Below, in pieces: positions 8,466 to 17,878 of a DNA stretch of 64,000 nucleotides. The notes under the pieces are model-generated. The model was not told the origin of the DNA. It ran no database searches and worked only from the letters and a program-made list of their open reading frames with translations. The translations under genes were made by a program, and so were the position numbers. Origin of the DNA: Alphaproteobacteria bacterium (GTDB lineage: Bacteria > Pseudomonadota > Alphaproteobacteria > Micropepsales > Micropepsaceae); NCBI GenBank assembly GCA_020852655.1, contig JADZAI010000076.1, forward strand, positions 52,663-116,662. The letters are read 5' to 3'. Positions within the stretch are counted from its first letter, which is position 1, and the number at the start of each line of letters is the position of its first letter.

Positions 8466-9718
8466 ACCATTTCGAGTATATCGGCGGCATCCTGCACGCC
8501 GAGGACGTTCCGATCCCTGAGATCGCCGCGGCGGTCGGCACGCCGGTCTATGTCTATTCCACCGCGACGCTGGTGCGGCACTTCACGGTGTTCCGCGACG
8601 CGCTGCCGAAGGGTTCGCTGATCGCCTATGCGATCAAGGCGAACGGCAATCTCGCGATCATCCGAACGCTCGCCGCCGAAGGGGCCGGCGCCGACGTCGT
8701 GAGCCAGGGCGAACTGCGCCGGGCGCTCGCCGGCGGCGTGCCGCCCGAGCGGATCGTCTTCTCCGGCGTCGGCAAGACGGCGGAGGAACTCGCCTTCGCG
8801 CTCGACAGCCGCATCCACCAGATCAACGTCGAGAGCGAGAACGAGCTTGAGGCGCTGAACGCGATCGCCGCGGCGAAGGGTGTCGTCGCCGACATCGTCA
8901 TCCGCGTGAATCCGGATGTCGACGCGCGCACCCATGCCAAGATCTCGACCGGCAAGGGCGAGAACAAGTTCGGCGTGCCGATCGACGGGATGCCGGAACT
9001 GGCGAAGCGCTGCGACGCGCTGCCCGGCATCAGCCTCAAGGGCATCGCGGTCCATATCGGCAGCCAGATCACCGATCTCGGCCCGCTGGAGGCGGCCTAT
9101 CGCAAGGTCCTCGACATGCTGGTCGCCCTGCGCGCTGCGGGACATGCGGTGGACCGGGCCGATCTCGGCGGCGGTCTCGGGGTTCCCTATGTGATGAACG
9201 AGACACACCCGCCCGCGCCATCGCTCTATGGCGACATGGTGCGCCGCATTTCCGCCGGATTGGACCTGAAACTGGCCTTCGAGCCGGGGCGCCTGATCGT
9301 CGCCAATGCCGGCATCCTGGTTGCGAAGGCCGTATACGTGAAGAAGGGCGCCGCCCGCGATTTCCTGGTGCTGGATGCGGGGATGAACGACCTTATCCGC
9401 CCGGCCATGTATGACGCGCATCATGACATCGTGCCGGTGGTGCGCTCCGAAGGCGCGGAACACAGCTATGACGTCGTCGGTCCGGTCTGCGAGACCGGGG
9501 ACACGTTCGCGCGAGGCCGCGTGCTGCCGCCGTTCCGCGACGGCGATCTGGCGGCTATCCTGACCGCCGGCGCCTATGGGTCCGCCCAGGCGAGCGAATA
9601 CAACGCCCGACCGCTGGTGCCGGAGGTTCTGGTGAAGGGGCGCGACTGGTCCGTCGTGAGGCCGCGCCCGAGCTACGAGGAGATGCTGGGGCGTGACCGC
9701 CTTCCCGAATGGCTCTGA
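8462..9718 (+). CDS. lysA: Diaminopimelate decarboxylase
   Basis: PLP-dependent fold-type III enzyme that decarboxylates meso-diaminopimelate to lysine. The PLP lysine lies in YAIKANGN; HIGSQI, DLGGGLGV, FEPGRLIVANAG and CETGDTFARGR are the expected substrate and PLP-phosphate motifs. It starts at GTG 8462 (MNHFEYIGG), overlapping lptM as GTGA, and gives 418 residues, normal for LysA. The long track ORF upstream of this is a shadow. Confidence 0.97.
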   Translation: MNHFEYIGGILHAEDVPIPEIAAAVGTPVYVYSTATLVRHFTVFRDALPKGSLIAYAIKANGNLAIIRTLAAEGAGADVVSQGELRRALAGGVPPERIVFSGVGKTAEELAFALDSRIHQINVESENELEALNAIAAAKGVVADIVIRVNPDVDARTHAKISTGKGENKFGVPIDGMPELAKRCDALPGISLKGIAVHIGSQITDLGPLEAAYRKVLDMLVALRAAGHAVDRADLGGGLGVPYVMNETHPPAPSLYGDMVRRISAGLDLKLAFEPGRLIVANAGILVAKAVYVKKGAARDFLVLDAGMNDLIRPAMYDAHHDIVPVVRSEGAEHSYDVVGPVCETGDTFARGRVLPPFRDGDLAAILTAGAYGSAQASEYNARPLVPEVLVKGRDWSVVRPRPSYEEMLGRDRLPEWL

Positions 9719-12266
9719 GCTGACCGGGCGCGACATCGCGCGCGGCCACCGGCTCATTGCCGGGAGCCGGCTTGCGCTGTGGTGGGAGAAGGCCTGGGGC
9801 GCTTCGTGGCGCGGGCTGACGCTGCTCGGCGCGGGCACGGTGCTGGCGCTGTTCGACGTGTGGACCTGGCTTCCCCCGGGGCCGCGCATCATCGCCCTCA
9901 GCGCGCTCCTCATCGCCGTCGTCACGCTGTGGTGGCGCGACTGGAAGGCAGTGTTCTGGCCGTCGCGCGAACAGAGCATCCGCCGCCTCGAAGACGCCAA
10001 CGACCTCAGCCACCGGCCGCTTTCGTCCGCCGAGGACGCCATGGCGTCGGGCAAGGGCGATCCCGTTGCCGAAGAACTCTGGCGCCGCCACCTGATGCGG
10101 CAGCTCGGCGCCTATGGCCGCCTGGAGCCGGCCTGGCCGAAGCCCAATGTCGCCTTCCGCGATCCCTATGCACTGCGCGCGCTCGTGCTGCTCGGCCTCG
10201 CCGCCGGGGCGTTCGTGGCCGGCCCGGATGCGGCCCGCCGCATCGCCGCATCCTTCGCGGTCGAAGGCGAGCGCGTCATGCTGGCCTCGGGTCCGGCGCT
10301 CGATGCCTGGATCACGCCGCCGCAATATACCGGGCTCGCGCCCATCGTCATGGCACAGGCCAGGGCGAGCGTGCCGCTCGATCCGACGCGTGCCGTTTCG
10401 GTGCCGGCGGGCTCCAAGCTGACGCTCCGCCTCGACGGCGCCGAGCATCCCACGATCGAGCGCATCCCGCTCGAAGGCGAGGCGCAGGCGACGTCCGACG
10501 CGCCCGGGGCGGGCCAGGAGGGTGCGTTCGGCGCGGAATACGAACTGAAGGCGTCGGAACGCGTCCGCATCTTCGCCGCCGGGCGCAAGGTCGGCGACTG
10601 GGAGATCACCGTACTGCCCGACGCGCCGCCCTCGATCGCCTTCGACGGCGAGCCCGAGGCGACGGCGCGCCTGGCGACGAAGATCGCCTTCACCGCGGGC
10701 GACGACTACGGCGTCACCAAGGCCGAGGCCGTCATCCGCCTCGCGGCGGACGCGCAGGCCGGCGACGACCCGACCGCCGAGGAAGGCGCCGACGAGCTGA
10801 CCTTCGCGCTGCCGCTGCGCTCCGACAGCGCCAGGCACGTGAAGGCGGCGGGCTTCGAAGACCTCACCGCACATCCCTGGTCGGGCCTGCCGGTGACGAT
10901 CCAGCTCGTGGCGACCGATGCGTCGGGCCAGACCGCGGTGTCGGACGAGAAGCCCTTCACCCTGCCCGAGCGGGTCTTCAAGGACCCGCTGGCGCGGGCG
11001 GTGATCGAGCAGCGGCGCGAATTGTCGCGCGGCCCGGGCGCCATCCCGAACGTTGCGATGGCGCTTGAGGCCTTCACGCTCAAGCCCGAGCTCTTCGACA
11101 TCAAGGCGCCGGTCTATCTCGGCCTGCGCGCCGCCTATTGGCAGGTGCTGAAGGCGACCAGGCATGCCGAGATCGTCGACGTGCAGGCGATGCTGTGGGA
11201 CATCGCGCTGAGCCTCGAGGACGGCGGCTTCACGATGGCGGCCGACGAGGTGCGCCGGCTCCAGAAGGAGCTCCAGGCGGCGCTGGAACGCAACGCGCCC
11301 GACGACGAGATCGCCGAACTGACCGCACAGCTCCGCCAGGCGATGGACCAGATGATGCAGTCGCTGGCCCAGAAGGCGCCGGGCGAGACGGTGCCCATGA
11401 TCGACGCCCAGACGCTCGATGCGCAGGACCTCCAGTCGATGCTCGACCGCATCGAGGAGCTCAGCAAGCTGGGCGCCAAGGACGCGGCGCAGGAACTTCT
11501 GTCGCAGTTGCAGAACATGATGGAGGGCATGAGCGGCCCGATGGCCGAGCCCTCCGAACGCGAGCGCCAGCTTGCGAAGACACTCTCGGAGCTGAACGAC
11601 ATCGTGCGCCAGCAGGAAAAGCTGCGCGACGAGACCTTCCGCAAGGACCAGGAGTTCGGCGACTTCACCGACGCGCCGCCCCAGGACGAACTCGCCGGCC
11701 AGCAGGGCGATCTGAAGCAGAAGCTCGACCAGGAAGCGCAGCGCCAGGGCGAGATGAAACCGCCCGAGGCGCAGTCCGGCGCGCCGGGCGAGCGCGAGAA
11801 GGATAGCCGGAAGGCGCCCGGCGAGCAGGGCGAACAGGGCGACAAGGGCGCCGGCCAGGAAGAGGCCGACATCGCCGGCAATATGGGCGAGGCCGGCCAG
11901 GCCATGGACAAGGCGGCGGGCGCGCTGCGCCAATCCGACACCGGCGAGGCGCTCGGGCAGCAGGACGAGGCGCTGGCGAAGCTGAAGGCGGCGCAGGATG
12001 CGGCGCGCCAGGCGCTGGCCGCCGAGCAGAAGAAGAACGGCGGCGTCCGCATCGGGCGCGGCATGGGCCGGCGCAATCCCGGCATGGACCCCGCCGGACG
12101 TCCGGCGTCCGACGGCAATATCGACAACGGCTCGGTGAAGGTCCCCACCCAGCGCGAAAGCCAGCGGGCCCGCGACATCCTCAACGAGCTGCGCAAGCGC
12201 TCCGGCGAACGCGAACGCCCCCAGCAGGAACTCGACTACCTCGACCGCCTCCTGCGGCGGTTCTAG
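9693..12266 (+). CDS. DUF4175 / TIGR02302 family membrane protein
   Basis: An 857-residue protein specific to alphaproteobacteria, starting at GTG 9693 inside the 3' end of lysA. Residues about 38-85 hold two membrane helices and another hydrophobic segment lies near residue 165. A beta-rich periplasmic part with a W-x-T-P-P-x-Y-like motif ([11 protein letters not shown]) follows. The C-terminal 320 residues are Gln/Glu/Lys-rich and predicted to be coiled coil, ending in [11 protein letters not shown]. Function is not established; its steady place next to lysA suggests an envelope role. Confidence 0.9.
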   Translation: MTAFPNGSELTGRDIARGHRLIAGSRLALWWEKAWGASWRGLTLLGAGTVLALFDVWTWLPPGPRIIALSALLIAVVTLWWRDWKAVFWPSREQSIRRLEDANDLSHRPLSSAEDAMASGKGDPVAEELWRRHLMRQLGAYGRLEPAWPKPNVAFRDPYALRALVLLGLAAGAFVAGPDAARRIAASFAVEGERVMLASGPALDAWITPPQYTGLAPIVMAQARASVPLDPTRAVSVPAGSKLTLRLDGAEHPTIERIPLEGEAQATSDAPGAGQEGAFGAEYELKASERVRIFAAGRKVGDWEITVLPDAPPSIAFDGEPEATARLATKIAFTAGDDYGVTKAEAVIRLAADAQAGDDPTAEEGADELTFALPLRSDSARHVKAAGFEDLTAHPWSGLPVTIQLVATDASGQTAVSDEKPFTLPERVFKDPLARAVIEQRRELSRGPGAIPNVAMALEAFTLKPELFDIKAPVYLGLRAAYWQVLKATRHAEIVDVQAMLWDIALSLEDGGFTMAADEVRRLQKELQAALERNAPDDEIAELTAQLRQAMDQMMQSLAQKAPGETVPMIDAQTLDAQDLQSMLDRIEELSKLGAKDAAQELLSQLQNMMEGMSGPMAEPSERERQLAKTLSELNDIVRQQEKLRDETFRKDQEFGDFTDAPPQDELAGQQGDLKQKLDQEAQRQGEMKPPEAQSGAPGEREKDSRKAPGEQGEQGDKGAGQEEADIAGNMGEAGQAMDKAAGALRQSDTGEALGQQDEALAKLKAAQDAARQALAAEQKKNGGVRIGRGMGRRNPGMDPAGRPASDGNIDNGSVKVPTQRESQRARDILNELRKRSGERERPQQELDYLDRLLRRF

Positions 12267-12333
12267 GCGGCGCTGGATTTACCGGCAGTCCGACGCCACA
12301 TTGGCGGCAGAGATTTTCAGGAAAGGACCAGCC

Positions 12334-12996
12334 ATGTTCGGTCTGAAGAAGAAGACGGAAATGCCGAAGCCGGAAGACGCCCTGCCCGGGCGCACCGATC
12401 GGCAGATGCGCGTCGCGCCGGCCCACACCGTGCTCGGCAAGCCCTTGCGCGGACCGTGGCCCGACGGGATCGAGACCGCGATGTTCGGGCTCGGCTGCTT
12501 CTGGGGCGCCGAGCGCAAATTCTGGCAGGCGAAAGGCGTCCATTCGACGGCGGTCGGCTATGCCGCGGGCTTCACGCCGAACCCGACCTACGAGGAGGTC
12601 TGTTCCGGCATGACCGGACACAACGAGGTGGTGCTCGTTGCCTTCGACCCGAAGGCCGTTTCGTACGGCGAACTCCTGAAGCTGTTCTTCGAGAACCACG
12701 ACCCGACGCAGGGCATGCGCCAGGGCGGCGACATCGGCACGCAATATCGCTCGGGCATCTACACCTTCAGCGAGGCGCAGAAGCGCGAGGCGGAGGCGGC
12801 GCGGGCCGGTTATGCGACGGCGCTGAAGGCCCGCGGCTTCGGTCCGGTCACGACGGAAATCCTGCCGGCGCCGACCTTCTTCTACGCCGAGGACTATCAC
12901 CAGCAATATCTCGACAAGAACCCGGGCGGCTATTGCGGCCTCGGCGGCACCGGCGTCGCCTGCCAGATCGGCACCGGCGTCGCCGCGGCGGAGTAG
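12334..12996 (+). CDS. msrA: Peptide methionine sulfoxide reductase MsrA
   Basis: Reduces the S-epimer of methionine sulfoxide in proteins. The catalytic GCFWGAE motif, the [21 protein letters not shown] block and a C-terminal resolving Cys in [11 protein letters not shown] are present. The start is ATG 12334 ([10 protein letters not shown]), placed after AGGAAAGGA; the track start 33 bp earlier has no better site. 220 residues, normal for the longer MsrA class, and apparently cytosolic. Stands alone between DUF4175 and a repeat-bearing spacer. Confidence 0.96.
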   Translation: MFGLKKKTEMPKPEDALPGRTDRQMRVAPAHTVLGKPLRGPWPDGIETAMFGLGCFWGAERKFWQAKGVHSTAVGYAAGFTPNPTYEEVCSGMTGHNEVVLVAFDPKAVSYGELLKLFFENHDPTQGMRQGGDIGTQYRSGIYTFSEAQKREAEAARAGYATALKARGFGPVTTEILPAPTFFYAEDYHQQYLDKNPGGYCGLGGTGVACQIGTGVAAAE

Positions 12997-13006
12997 CAGA
13001 CGTTGC

Positions 13007-13052
13007 GCGTGGTTCGAGGCTCGGTGGCATGCGCCGCCGGGCACCTCACCAT
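13007..13052 (-). repeat. Dispersed palindromic repeat, GCGTGGTTCGAGGCTC type (family A)
   Basis: GCGTGGTTCGAGGCTC at one end and GCACCTCACCAT at the other flank a variable centre with a GGTGGC/GCCGCC hairpin. The same flanks recur five times around the GIY-YIG gene near 22.6-23.4 kb. Here it sits in the 148 bp msrA-GMC spacer. Confidence 0.75.
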
Positions 13053-13082
13053 CACACCTTGCGTGAAATCCAAACCTATTTG

Positions 13083-13134
13083 CCATCCTGAGGGGCGCGG
13101 TCGCGTCCAGCGACCGGGCCTCGAAGGACGCACC
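13083..13134 (+). repeat. REP-like element, CATCCTGAGG...CCTCGAAGGACG type (family B)
   Basis: CCATCCTGAGG and GCCTCGAAGGACGCACC flank a perfect 7 bp stem (CGGTCGC/GCGACCG, 5 nt loop). Only one copy occurs in this window; the flanks resemble intergenic REP-like repeats of several alphaproteobacteria. Confidence 0.6.
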
Positions 13135-13144
13135 GCGCTTCATC

Positions 13145-14665
13145 ATGTTCATTGACGGACGCGCGCTGCCGGCGGGAACGGCGCTGGAAGCCGACATCGC
13201 CATCGTCGGCGCCGGCGCCGCGGGGATCACCCTGGCGCGGGCGCTCAAGGATTCGGGGCTTTCGGTCGCGCTGATCGAATCGGGCGGCCTGGAGTGGTCG
13301 GAGGAGGCGCAGGACCTCGCGGCCGGCGAACTCGGGCCGCAGACCTATGCGACGCCCGATACGGTGCGGCTGCGCTATTTCGGCGGCACGACCGGCCATT
13401 GGGGCGGCTGGTGCCGCGAGCTCGATGCGATCGACTTCGAGCCGCGCGACTTCGTGCCGCTCAGCGGCTGGCCGCTGAAGAAGGCCGAGATCGACCCCTG
13501 GTACGCCAAGGCGCAGAGCGTGCTCCAGCTCGGCTCGCCGCAGCGCTACGCCGACAGCGAAGGCATCGCGAAGGCGGCGGGCGCGGCGCTGCCGGTCGCC
13601 CGCGGCGGCGACATCGAGCCGATCCTCTTCGAATTCTCCCCGCCGACGCGGATGGGCGAGGTCTATCGCGCCGAGCTCGAGCAGAGCGCGGTGAAGACCT
13701 ATCTCAACACCACGCTCGTCGACCTGCGCGTCGGCGACGACACCAGGACGGTGACGACACTGACGTTGGCGCGCGACGGCGGGCCGGCACTGGCGATGAC
13801 GGCGCGCCATGTCGTGCTCGCGACGGGTGCGCTCTCGAACGCGCAGATGCTGCTCGCGGCGGACAGCCAGGTGCAGGGCGGGCTCGGCAACGGCGCCGAC
13901 CAGGTCGGGCGCTATTTCACCGACCATCCGATCCTCATCGGCTATGCGGCGATCCTGGCGCTCGATCCTTCCGCGGGCGGCCCGTTCGCATTCGGCGACA
14001 TCGCGGCCGACAAGCGGCGCTGGCGCCTCGCGTTCCAGCCGAGCGAGGCCTATCGCGCGGCCCAGAAGCGCCTCTCCTGCCTCATTACCATCGAGCCGCC
14101 GGGGCCGCGCTTCGATCCCGCGGCGGGCGCGTTCGACCGCAGCGACGCGAAGTGGTTCGGAGCACCGGAGACGGTGAATGCACTCGCCGCCGCGAACGCG
14201 ACAGGCCCGGTCCGGCTGCATGTGCTGAACGCCGGCATCGAGACGCGGCCCAATCCGGACAGCCGGGTCACGCTGACCGGCAAGCGCGACCGTTTCGGCA
14301 TGCGGCGGCTGAAGGTCGACTGGCGCCTCAGCGACGCGGACCTGGAACATTACCTGCTGAACCTCGGCGACTTCGCGAAGGCGCTGGCGCACTCCGGCAC
14401 GGCGCTGCTGCGCATCCCGCCCGATGCCGCGGCGCGCTGGCCGGAAGAGACCTCGTGGGGTCATCACAATCTCGGCACAACGCGGATGGGCGACGATCCC
14501 CGGACCAGCGTCTGCGACAGGGACGGGCGGGTCCATGGCATGGCCAATCTCTGGGTCGCCGGGTCGTCGCTGTGGACGACGCCGGGGGCGGCCAACCCGA
14601 CGCTCACCATCGTCGCGCTGGCCCTCCGGCTCGCCGACCGGCTGAAGGCGGAGATGGCGGCATGA
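13145..14665 (+). CDS. GMC family oxidoreductase
   Basis: A 506-residue FAD enzyme. The N-terminal dinucleotide-binding motif is IAIVGAGAAGITLARAL, and GGTTGHWGGWCRELD is the usual FAD-contact loop of glucose/gluconate-dehydrogenase-like GMC proteins. Near the C-terminus, SWGHHNLGTTRMG and ANPTLTIVALALRLADRL carry the catalytic His region and closing FAD motif. Its stop overlaps, by ATGA, a small gene with a twin-arginine motif, resembling dehydrogenases built from a GMC large subunit and a small Tat-exported partner. Substrate (sugar, alcohol or sterol) cannot be told. Confidence 0.9.
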   Translation: MFIDGRALPAGTALEADIAIVGAGAAGITLARALKDSGLSVALIESGGLEWSEEAQDLAAGELGPQTYATPDTVRLRYFGGTTGHWGGWCRELDAIDFEPRDFVPLSGWPLKKAEIDPWYAKAQSVLQLGSPQRYADSEGIAKAAGAALPVARGGDIEPILFEFSPPTRMGEVYRAELEQSAVKTYLNTTLVDLRVGDDTRTVTTLTLARDGGPALAMTARHVVLATGALSNAQMLLAADSQVQGGLGNGADQVGRYFTDHPILIGYAAILALDPSAGGPFAFGDIAADKRRWRLAFQPSEAYRAAQKRLSCLITIEPPGPRFDPAAGAFDRSDAKWFGAPETVNALAAANATGPVRLHVLNAGIETRPNPDSRVTLTGKRDRFGMRRLKVDWRLSDADLEHYLLNLGDFAKALAHSGTALLRIPPDAAARWPEETSWGHHNLGTTRMGDDPRTSVCDRDGRVHGMANLWVAGSSLWTTPGAANPTLTIVALALRLADRLKAEMAA

Positions 14666-15033
14666 GCGATCCCGTTGCCCGCGCCTGGGCCGTCACGCGG
14701 CGAACCTTCGGCGCGACTTTGCTCGGCGCGCTCGGCCTTGCCGCGGTCGAGACATGGCCGCGCTGGGCCTTCTGGCGCGGAGCCGCGTCGAGCCTCGATG
14801 CGCTGGCCGGGCTGCCCCAGGCCGCCGCGCTGAAGGCGCTGGGCCGGCAGGCGCAGGCCGCCATGGCGATACCGGCCGGCTATGCCGACACGCTGGCGGC
14901 GCGCCTCGGCGACGAGGGCTATGCGGGCGCCGTCGCGCGCGACCGCGCCGAAGGACGGCTCGTCAGCATCGACGGCTGGCTGGTGCCCGAAACGCAAGCG
15001 CTCGCGGGCCTGTGGCTCGCGAGCGCTGGGTAG
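14662..15033 (+). CDS. Small protein with Tat-type signal, likely partner of the GMC oxidoreductase
   Basis: A 123-residue protein starting at ATG 14662 (ATGA overlap with the GMC gene). The N-terminus carries TRRTFGATLLGALGLAAVE, a twin-arginine motif before a hydrophobic stretch. The C-terminus, GWLVPETQALAGLWLAS, resembles the end of gluconate 2-dehydrogenase subunit 3-like proteins. Context suggests it pairs with the GMC subunit and carries it across the membrane. Family assignment is by layout and weak similarity only. The track shows it only as the tail of a long shadow ORF. Confidence 0.7.
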   Translation: MSDPVARAWAVTRRTFGATLLGALGLAAVETWPRWAFWRGAASSLDALAGLPQAAALKALGRQAQAAMAIPAGYADTLAARLGDEGYAGAVARDRAEGRLVSIDGWLVPETQALAGLWLASAG

Positions 15034-15053
15034 GCCTGGGCTGATCTACGCGA

Positions 15054-16397
15054 TCAGCGGAAGGTCGTGACGCTGGTCGGCTTTTCCGACGGGACGAAAG
15101 TGCCGTCCGTGTTGCCTTCGATCGAGGTGTCGCCCTTGCGGATGAGCGCAACTTCCGTCGCGCCGAGGCTCGAGGGCTTCGCCTGCGGGACGATCACGTC
15201 CACATAGGTCGGGGCCTTGGTCGCTTCGGCCGAAGCGATCGCGGTGCTGGCGCCCAGCGAAGCGGGCTTGGACTTCGGCACGATCGTGTCGACCAGGACC
15301 GGGGCGGCCTCGGCGACGGCCATCGGCGCGACCGAGGCCGAGCCGGCGATCGAGCCCGGCTTGGAGGCCGGCACGATGGTGTCGACATAGACCGGCGTGG
15401 CGCTCGCCAGGGCGACGGTCGCCGCGGGCTGCGCTTCGGCGGAGGCGACCGCAGCCGGGGCACGCAGCGAGGCGGGCTTGGAGGCCGGGATGATCGTGTT
15501 GACGTAGATCGGCTTGCGCGCCGGGAGCGCGTCGATGTCGGCCTCGGCGACGAGCACCGGCGCCGCTGCGGGCTTGGCCACCGGCTTCGCGACGGGCGCT
15601 TCGGTCGCCGCGACGAGAACCGGCGCCGCCTTGACGGGCACCGCGGCCGGGGCGGCCTTCGCCGGCGTCCGGACGACGGCCTCGGCGTACTGCACATTGC
15701 CGGCCAGCGTCGCGGGGACGTCGGCGAGGCTCGCATAGACGGTGGAATTGCCGCGCGCCGAGGCGGGCACGATGAAGCCGGAGACGCCGAGCGCGCGCTT
15801 GCCGTACGAGGCGCGCGGGCCGTTCCAGACCACGACCTTCGACCAGTCATTATTGGCCGAGACGTCCATGACCGGCTGGTCGAGATAGATCTGGCCGTTC
15901 GAGAACCAGTTCGAGTGGTCGATGACGATGGTGCGGCTGTCGACGACCTTGGTCACCACGCCGACATGGCCGCGGCGCGTCTGCATGACGATCACCGAAC
16001 CCACGGCCGGCGCCTTGACGCGGACGAACTGGCCGGCGGCCTGCTTCCACCAGGTATTCGCATTGCCGCGGATGGCGACGCCCGAACGCTCGCGGGCGAA
16101 CGGCACGCACTGGAGGCGGCGGCTGATATAGGCGACGCGCGGCTGCACGTCGGCCGAAGCCAGGATGCCGGCACCGGGCCGCGGCGTTGAATTGATCGTG
16201 CGGACGCTTACATCAAGCGCCGACGCCACATGCGCCAGCGCGGTCGAGGCCGGCGCGATGTCGGGCGCGCGCATGCCGGTCTGCACCGGAACGGGGGCGG
16301 GCTGACGTGACGCGTAATGCGGCGTGTTGACGCAGGCAGCCAGCGCGGTCATCGCACACAAGACACTCGTGCGCGCGAGAACTCCTCGTGCCGTCAT
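15054..16397 (-). CDS. CHAP-domain lipoprotein with C-terminal VDTIVPxSKP repeats
   Basis: A 447-residue protein. The N-terminus ends in a TALAAC lipobox (Cys about 22). A CHAP amidase/peptidase domain follows (about 90-200): catalytic Cys in LQCVPFARE, His in RRGHVGVVTKV and IDHSNWFSNG. After an Ala/Val/Pro-rich linker come five imperfect repeats of the form YVDTIVPASKPxSL. CHAP domains cut peptidoglycan cross-bridges or stem peptides, so a cell-wall role at the outer or inner membrane is likely. A shorter paralog lies immediately upstream. Confidence 0.85.
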   Translation of the reverse strand: MTARGVLARTSVLCAMTALAACVNTPHYASRQPAPVPVQTGMRAPDIAPASTALAHVASALDVSVRTINSTPRPGAGILASADVQPRVAYISRRLQCVPFARERSGVAIRGNANTWWKQAAGQFVRVKAPAVGSVIVMQTRRGHVGVVTKVVDSRTIVIDHSNWFSNGQIYLDQPVMDVSANNDWSKVVVWNGPRASYGKRALGVSGFIVPASARGNSTVYASLADVPATLAGNVQYAEAVVRTPAKAAPAAVPVKAAPVLVAATEAPVAKPVAKPAAAPVLVAEADIDALPARKPIYVNTIIPASKPASLRAPAAVASAEAQPAATVALASATPVYVDTIVPASKPGSIAGSASVAPMAVAEAAPVLVDTIVPKSKPASLGASTAIASAEATKAPTYVDVIVPQAKPSSLGATEVALIRKGDTSIEGNTDGTFVPSEKPTSVTTFR

Positions 16398-16594
16398 TAA
16401 TACCAGCCCTTTGAACTATCCCTTGTCATAATGGGTAATTTCGCGTGACAGGGGGGTCAACTTAAAGTTCGCGTAATGTTGCGAACACGGCAAGAACATC
16501 GACTCTAAGCCTTTGATTCTAAAAGGCCGTATTTATCGTAAAGAAGCCCTTAACAGCCCCTGTTCCACGCCGCCGGATGCAACCCAGCACAGGC

Positions 16595-17098
16595 CTAGCG
16601 CGCGTCGGCCAACAGGGGGTGTGGCAGGATAAAGCCTTCGACGTCGTAGATTCGCGCGCCGTACTGCGCGCCCGGTGCATACCATACCCGCACCTCGGAC
16701 CAGTCGTTGCCCTCCGACACGTCCCTGACCGGCTGGTCGAGATAGATCTTGCCGTCATTGAGCCAGTTGGCGTGGTCGATCACGATTTCTCGATCGTCGA
16801 CCACCGCCTTCACGACCGCGACATGGCCGCGGTCCGAGCGCTTGTAGCCTTTGAGCACCATGACGGCGCCTTCCTCGGGCGCCGTCTCGCGTTCGTATTT
16901 GCCGCGCGCCTTGTCCCACCAGGTATTGGCGTCGCCGTAGAGATCGACCCCGCTTTCCGCCCGCGCGAACGGAACGCACTGAATCCCCTTGTCGCGGCTG
17001 ACGACACGGGGCGAACCATAGTCGCCCGTGGAGCCGCACGCGGCGAGCGAAAGCCCTGCGAGGAACATCGTGCCGGAGAGCGAAAATAGGGGACGCAT
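16595..17098 (-). CDS. CHAP-domain lipoprotein (short paralog)
   Basis: A 167-residue protein with LSLAAC lipobox and one CHAP domain: IQCVPFARAESGVDLYGDANTWWD contains the catalytic Cys, DRGHVAVVKAV and IDHANWLNDG the His and third residue. It aligns over most of its length with the CHAP part of the longer downstream gene (shared YLDQPVxDVS and NDWSxVxVW segments), so the pair arose by duplication. 197 bp separates them. Likely a peptidoglycan peptidase or amidase in the envelope. Confidence 0.85.
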   Translation of the reverse strand: MRPLFSLSGTMFLAGLSLAACGSTGDYGSPRVVSRDKGIQCVPFARAESGVDLYGDANTWWDKARGKYERETAPEEGAVMVLKGYKRSDRGHVAVVKAVVDDREIVIDHANWLNDGKIYLDQPVRDVSEGNDWSEVRVWYAPGAQYGARIYDVEGFILPHPLLADAR

Positions 17099-17240
17099 GG
17101 TTCCTGAGCGATTGCCTCAACCGCTGAAACCATACGCCCGCGCCCCTAAATAAAGGCTTGAAGCACCGCCTTCCCAGCTTCCGTGTGCGGAGCGATAATG
17201 GCGCTGCGGGATTACCCCTTTGGGTCGGGAGTTAGGGCCA

Positions 17241-17795
17241 ATGAGAACGACATCCACTGCCGCGGCCGCCGCGCTGTCGGCCGCCTTGATGCTGGGCGCC
17301 TGTGCGACCACGCCGCTCTACCAGCCGCAGGCGAGCGAACGGGGCTCGGGTTATGCCGAGCAGAAGCTCGACCGCAACAATTACCGCGTCACCTTCACCG
17401 GCCGCCGCACGACCTCGCGCGAACGGGTGGAGGATGCGCTGATGCTGCGCGCCGCCGAAGTCACCCGGCAGGCCGGCTACACCCATTTCACCGTCGATGC
17501 CCGGGCGACCGAGCGCGAGAAGCGGGGCGGCTACGTGCCCTTCACCGCCTCCCCGGGCTTCGGGCCGTATGGCCGCTGGGGGTGGGGCTGGGGCCGCCGC
17601 GCCTTCTACGACCCCTATTGGTACGACCTCGACTTCTATTATGACGCCGATCGCAACGCCCGCTACGTGGCGACCGCCAACATCTCGATGCTGACCGCCG
17701 AAGAGGCGCGCGGCCGGGCCGACGCGATCAGCGCCGACGAGGTGATCGCCAATCTGCACGACAAGGTCGACCCCGTCCCGCCGCCGCCGAAGTGA
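17241..17795 (+). CDS. CC0125/CC1285-type lipoprotein
   Basis: A 184-residue secreted lipoprotein (lipobox LMLGAC, Cys about 21). Start ATG 17241 follows GGGAGTTAGGG; the track start is 21 bp earlier. The body matches the alphaproteobacterial CC0125/CC1285 family: NYRVTFTGRRTTSRERVEDALMLRAAEVTRQAGYTHF is followed by an aromatic-rich stretch (FGPYGRWGWGWGRRAFYDPYWYD). Function unknown; probably outer-membrane associated. Divergent from the CHAP pair and closed by a strong terminator. Confidence 0.85.
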   Translation: MRTTSTAAAAALSAALMLGACATTPLYQPQASERGSGYAEQKLDRNNYRVTFTGRRTTSRERVEDALMLRAAEVTRQAGYTHFTVDARATEREKRGGYVPFTASPGFGPYGRWGWGWGRRAFYDPYWYDLDFYYDADRNARYVATANISMLTAEEARGRADAISADEVIANLHDKVDPVPPPPK

Positions 17796-17818
17796 TGCCG
17801 CTTCCTTGACGGATTTCC

Positions 17819-17850
17819 GCACGCACGGCTTGATCGGCCGTGCGTGCTTT
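17819..17850 (+). terminator. Rho-independent terminator
   Basis: A perfect 11 bp stem, GCACGCACGGC/GCCGTGCGTGC with a 7 nt loop, ends in TTT. It lies 24 bp after the lipoprotein stop and just before the acyl-CoA synthetase start, so it separates two transcription units. The U-run is short. Confidence 0.8.
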
Positions 17851-17878
17851 GTGCGGATCAACCGTTCAGGAACCGAAG

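Noticed and set aside
9555-11933. 792-residue ORF on the reverse strand
   Set aside because: Antisense to lysA and DUF4175; Arg/Leu/Ala-rich composition with no motif. A by-product of high GC.
16398-16594. Search for a promoter or small gene between the two CHAP genes
   Set aside because: AT-richer than the surroundings with a TTGACC, but no -10 at proper spacing and no credible ORF; nothing firm to annotate.
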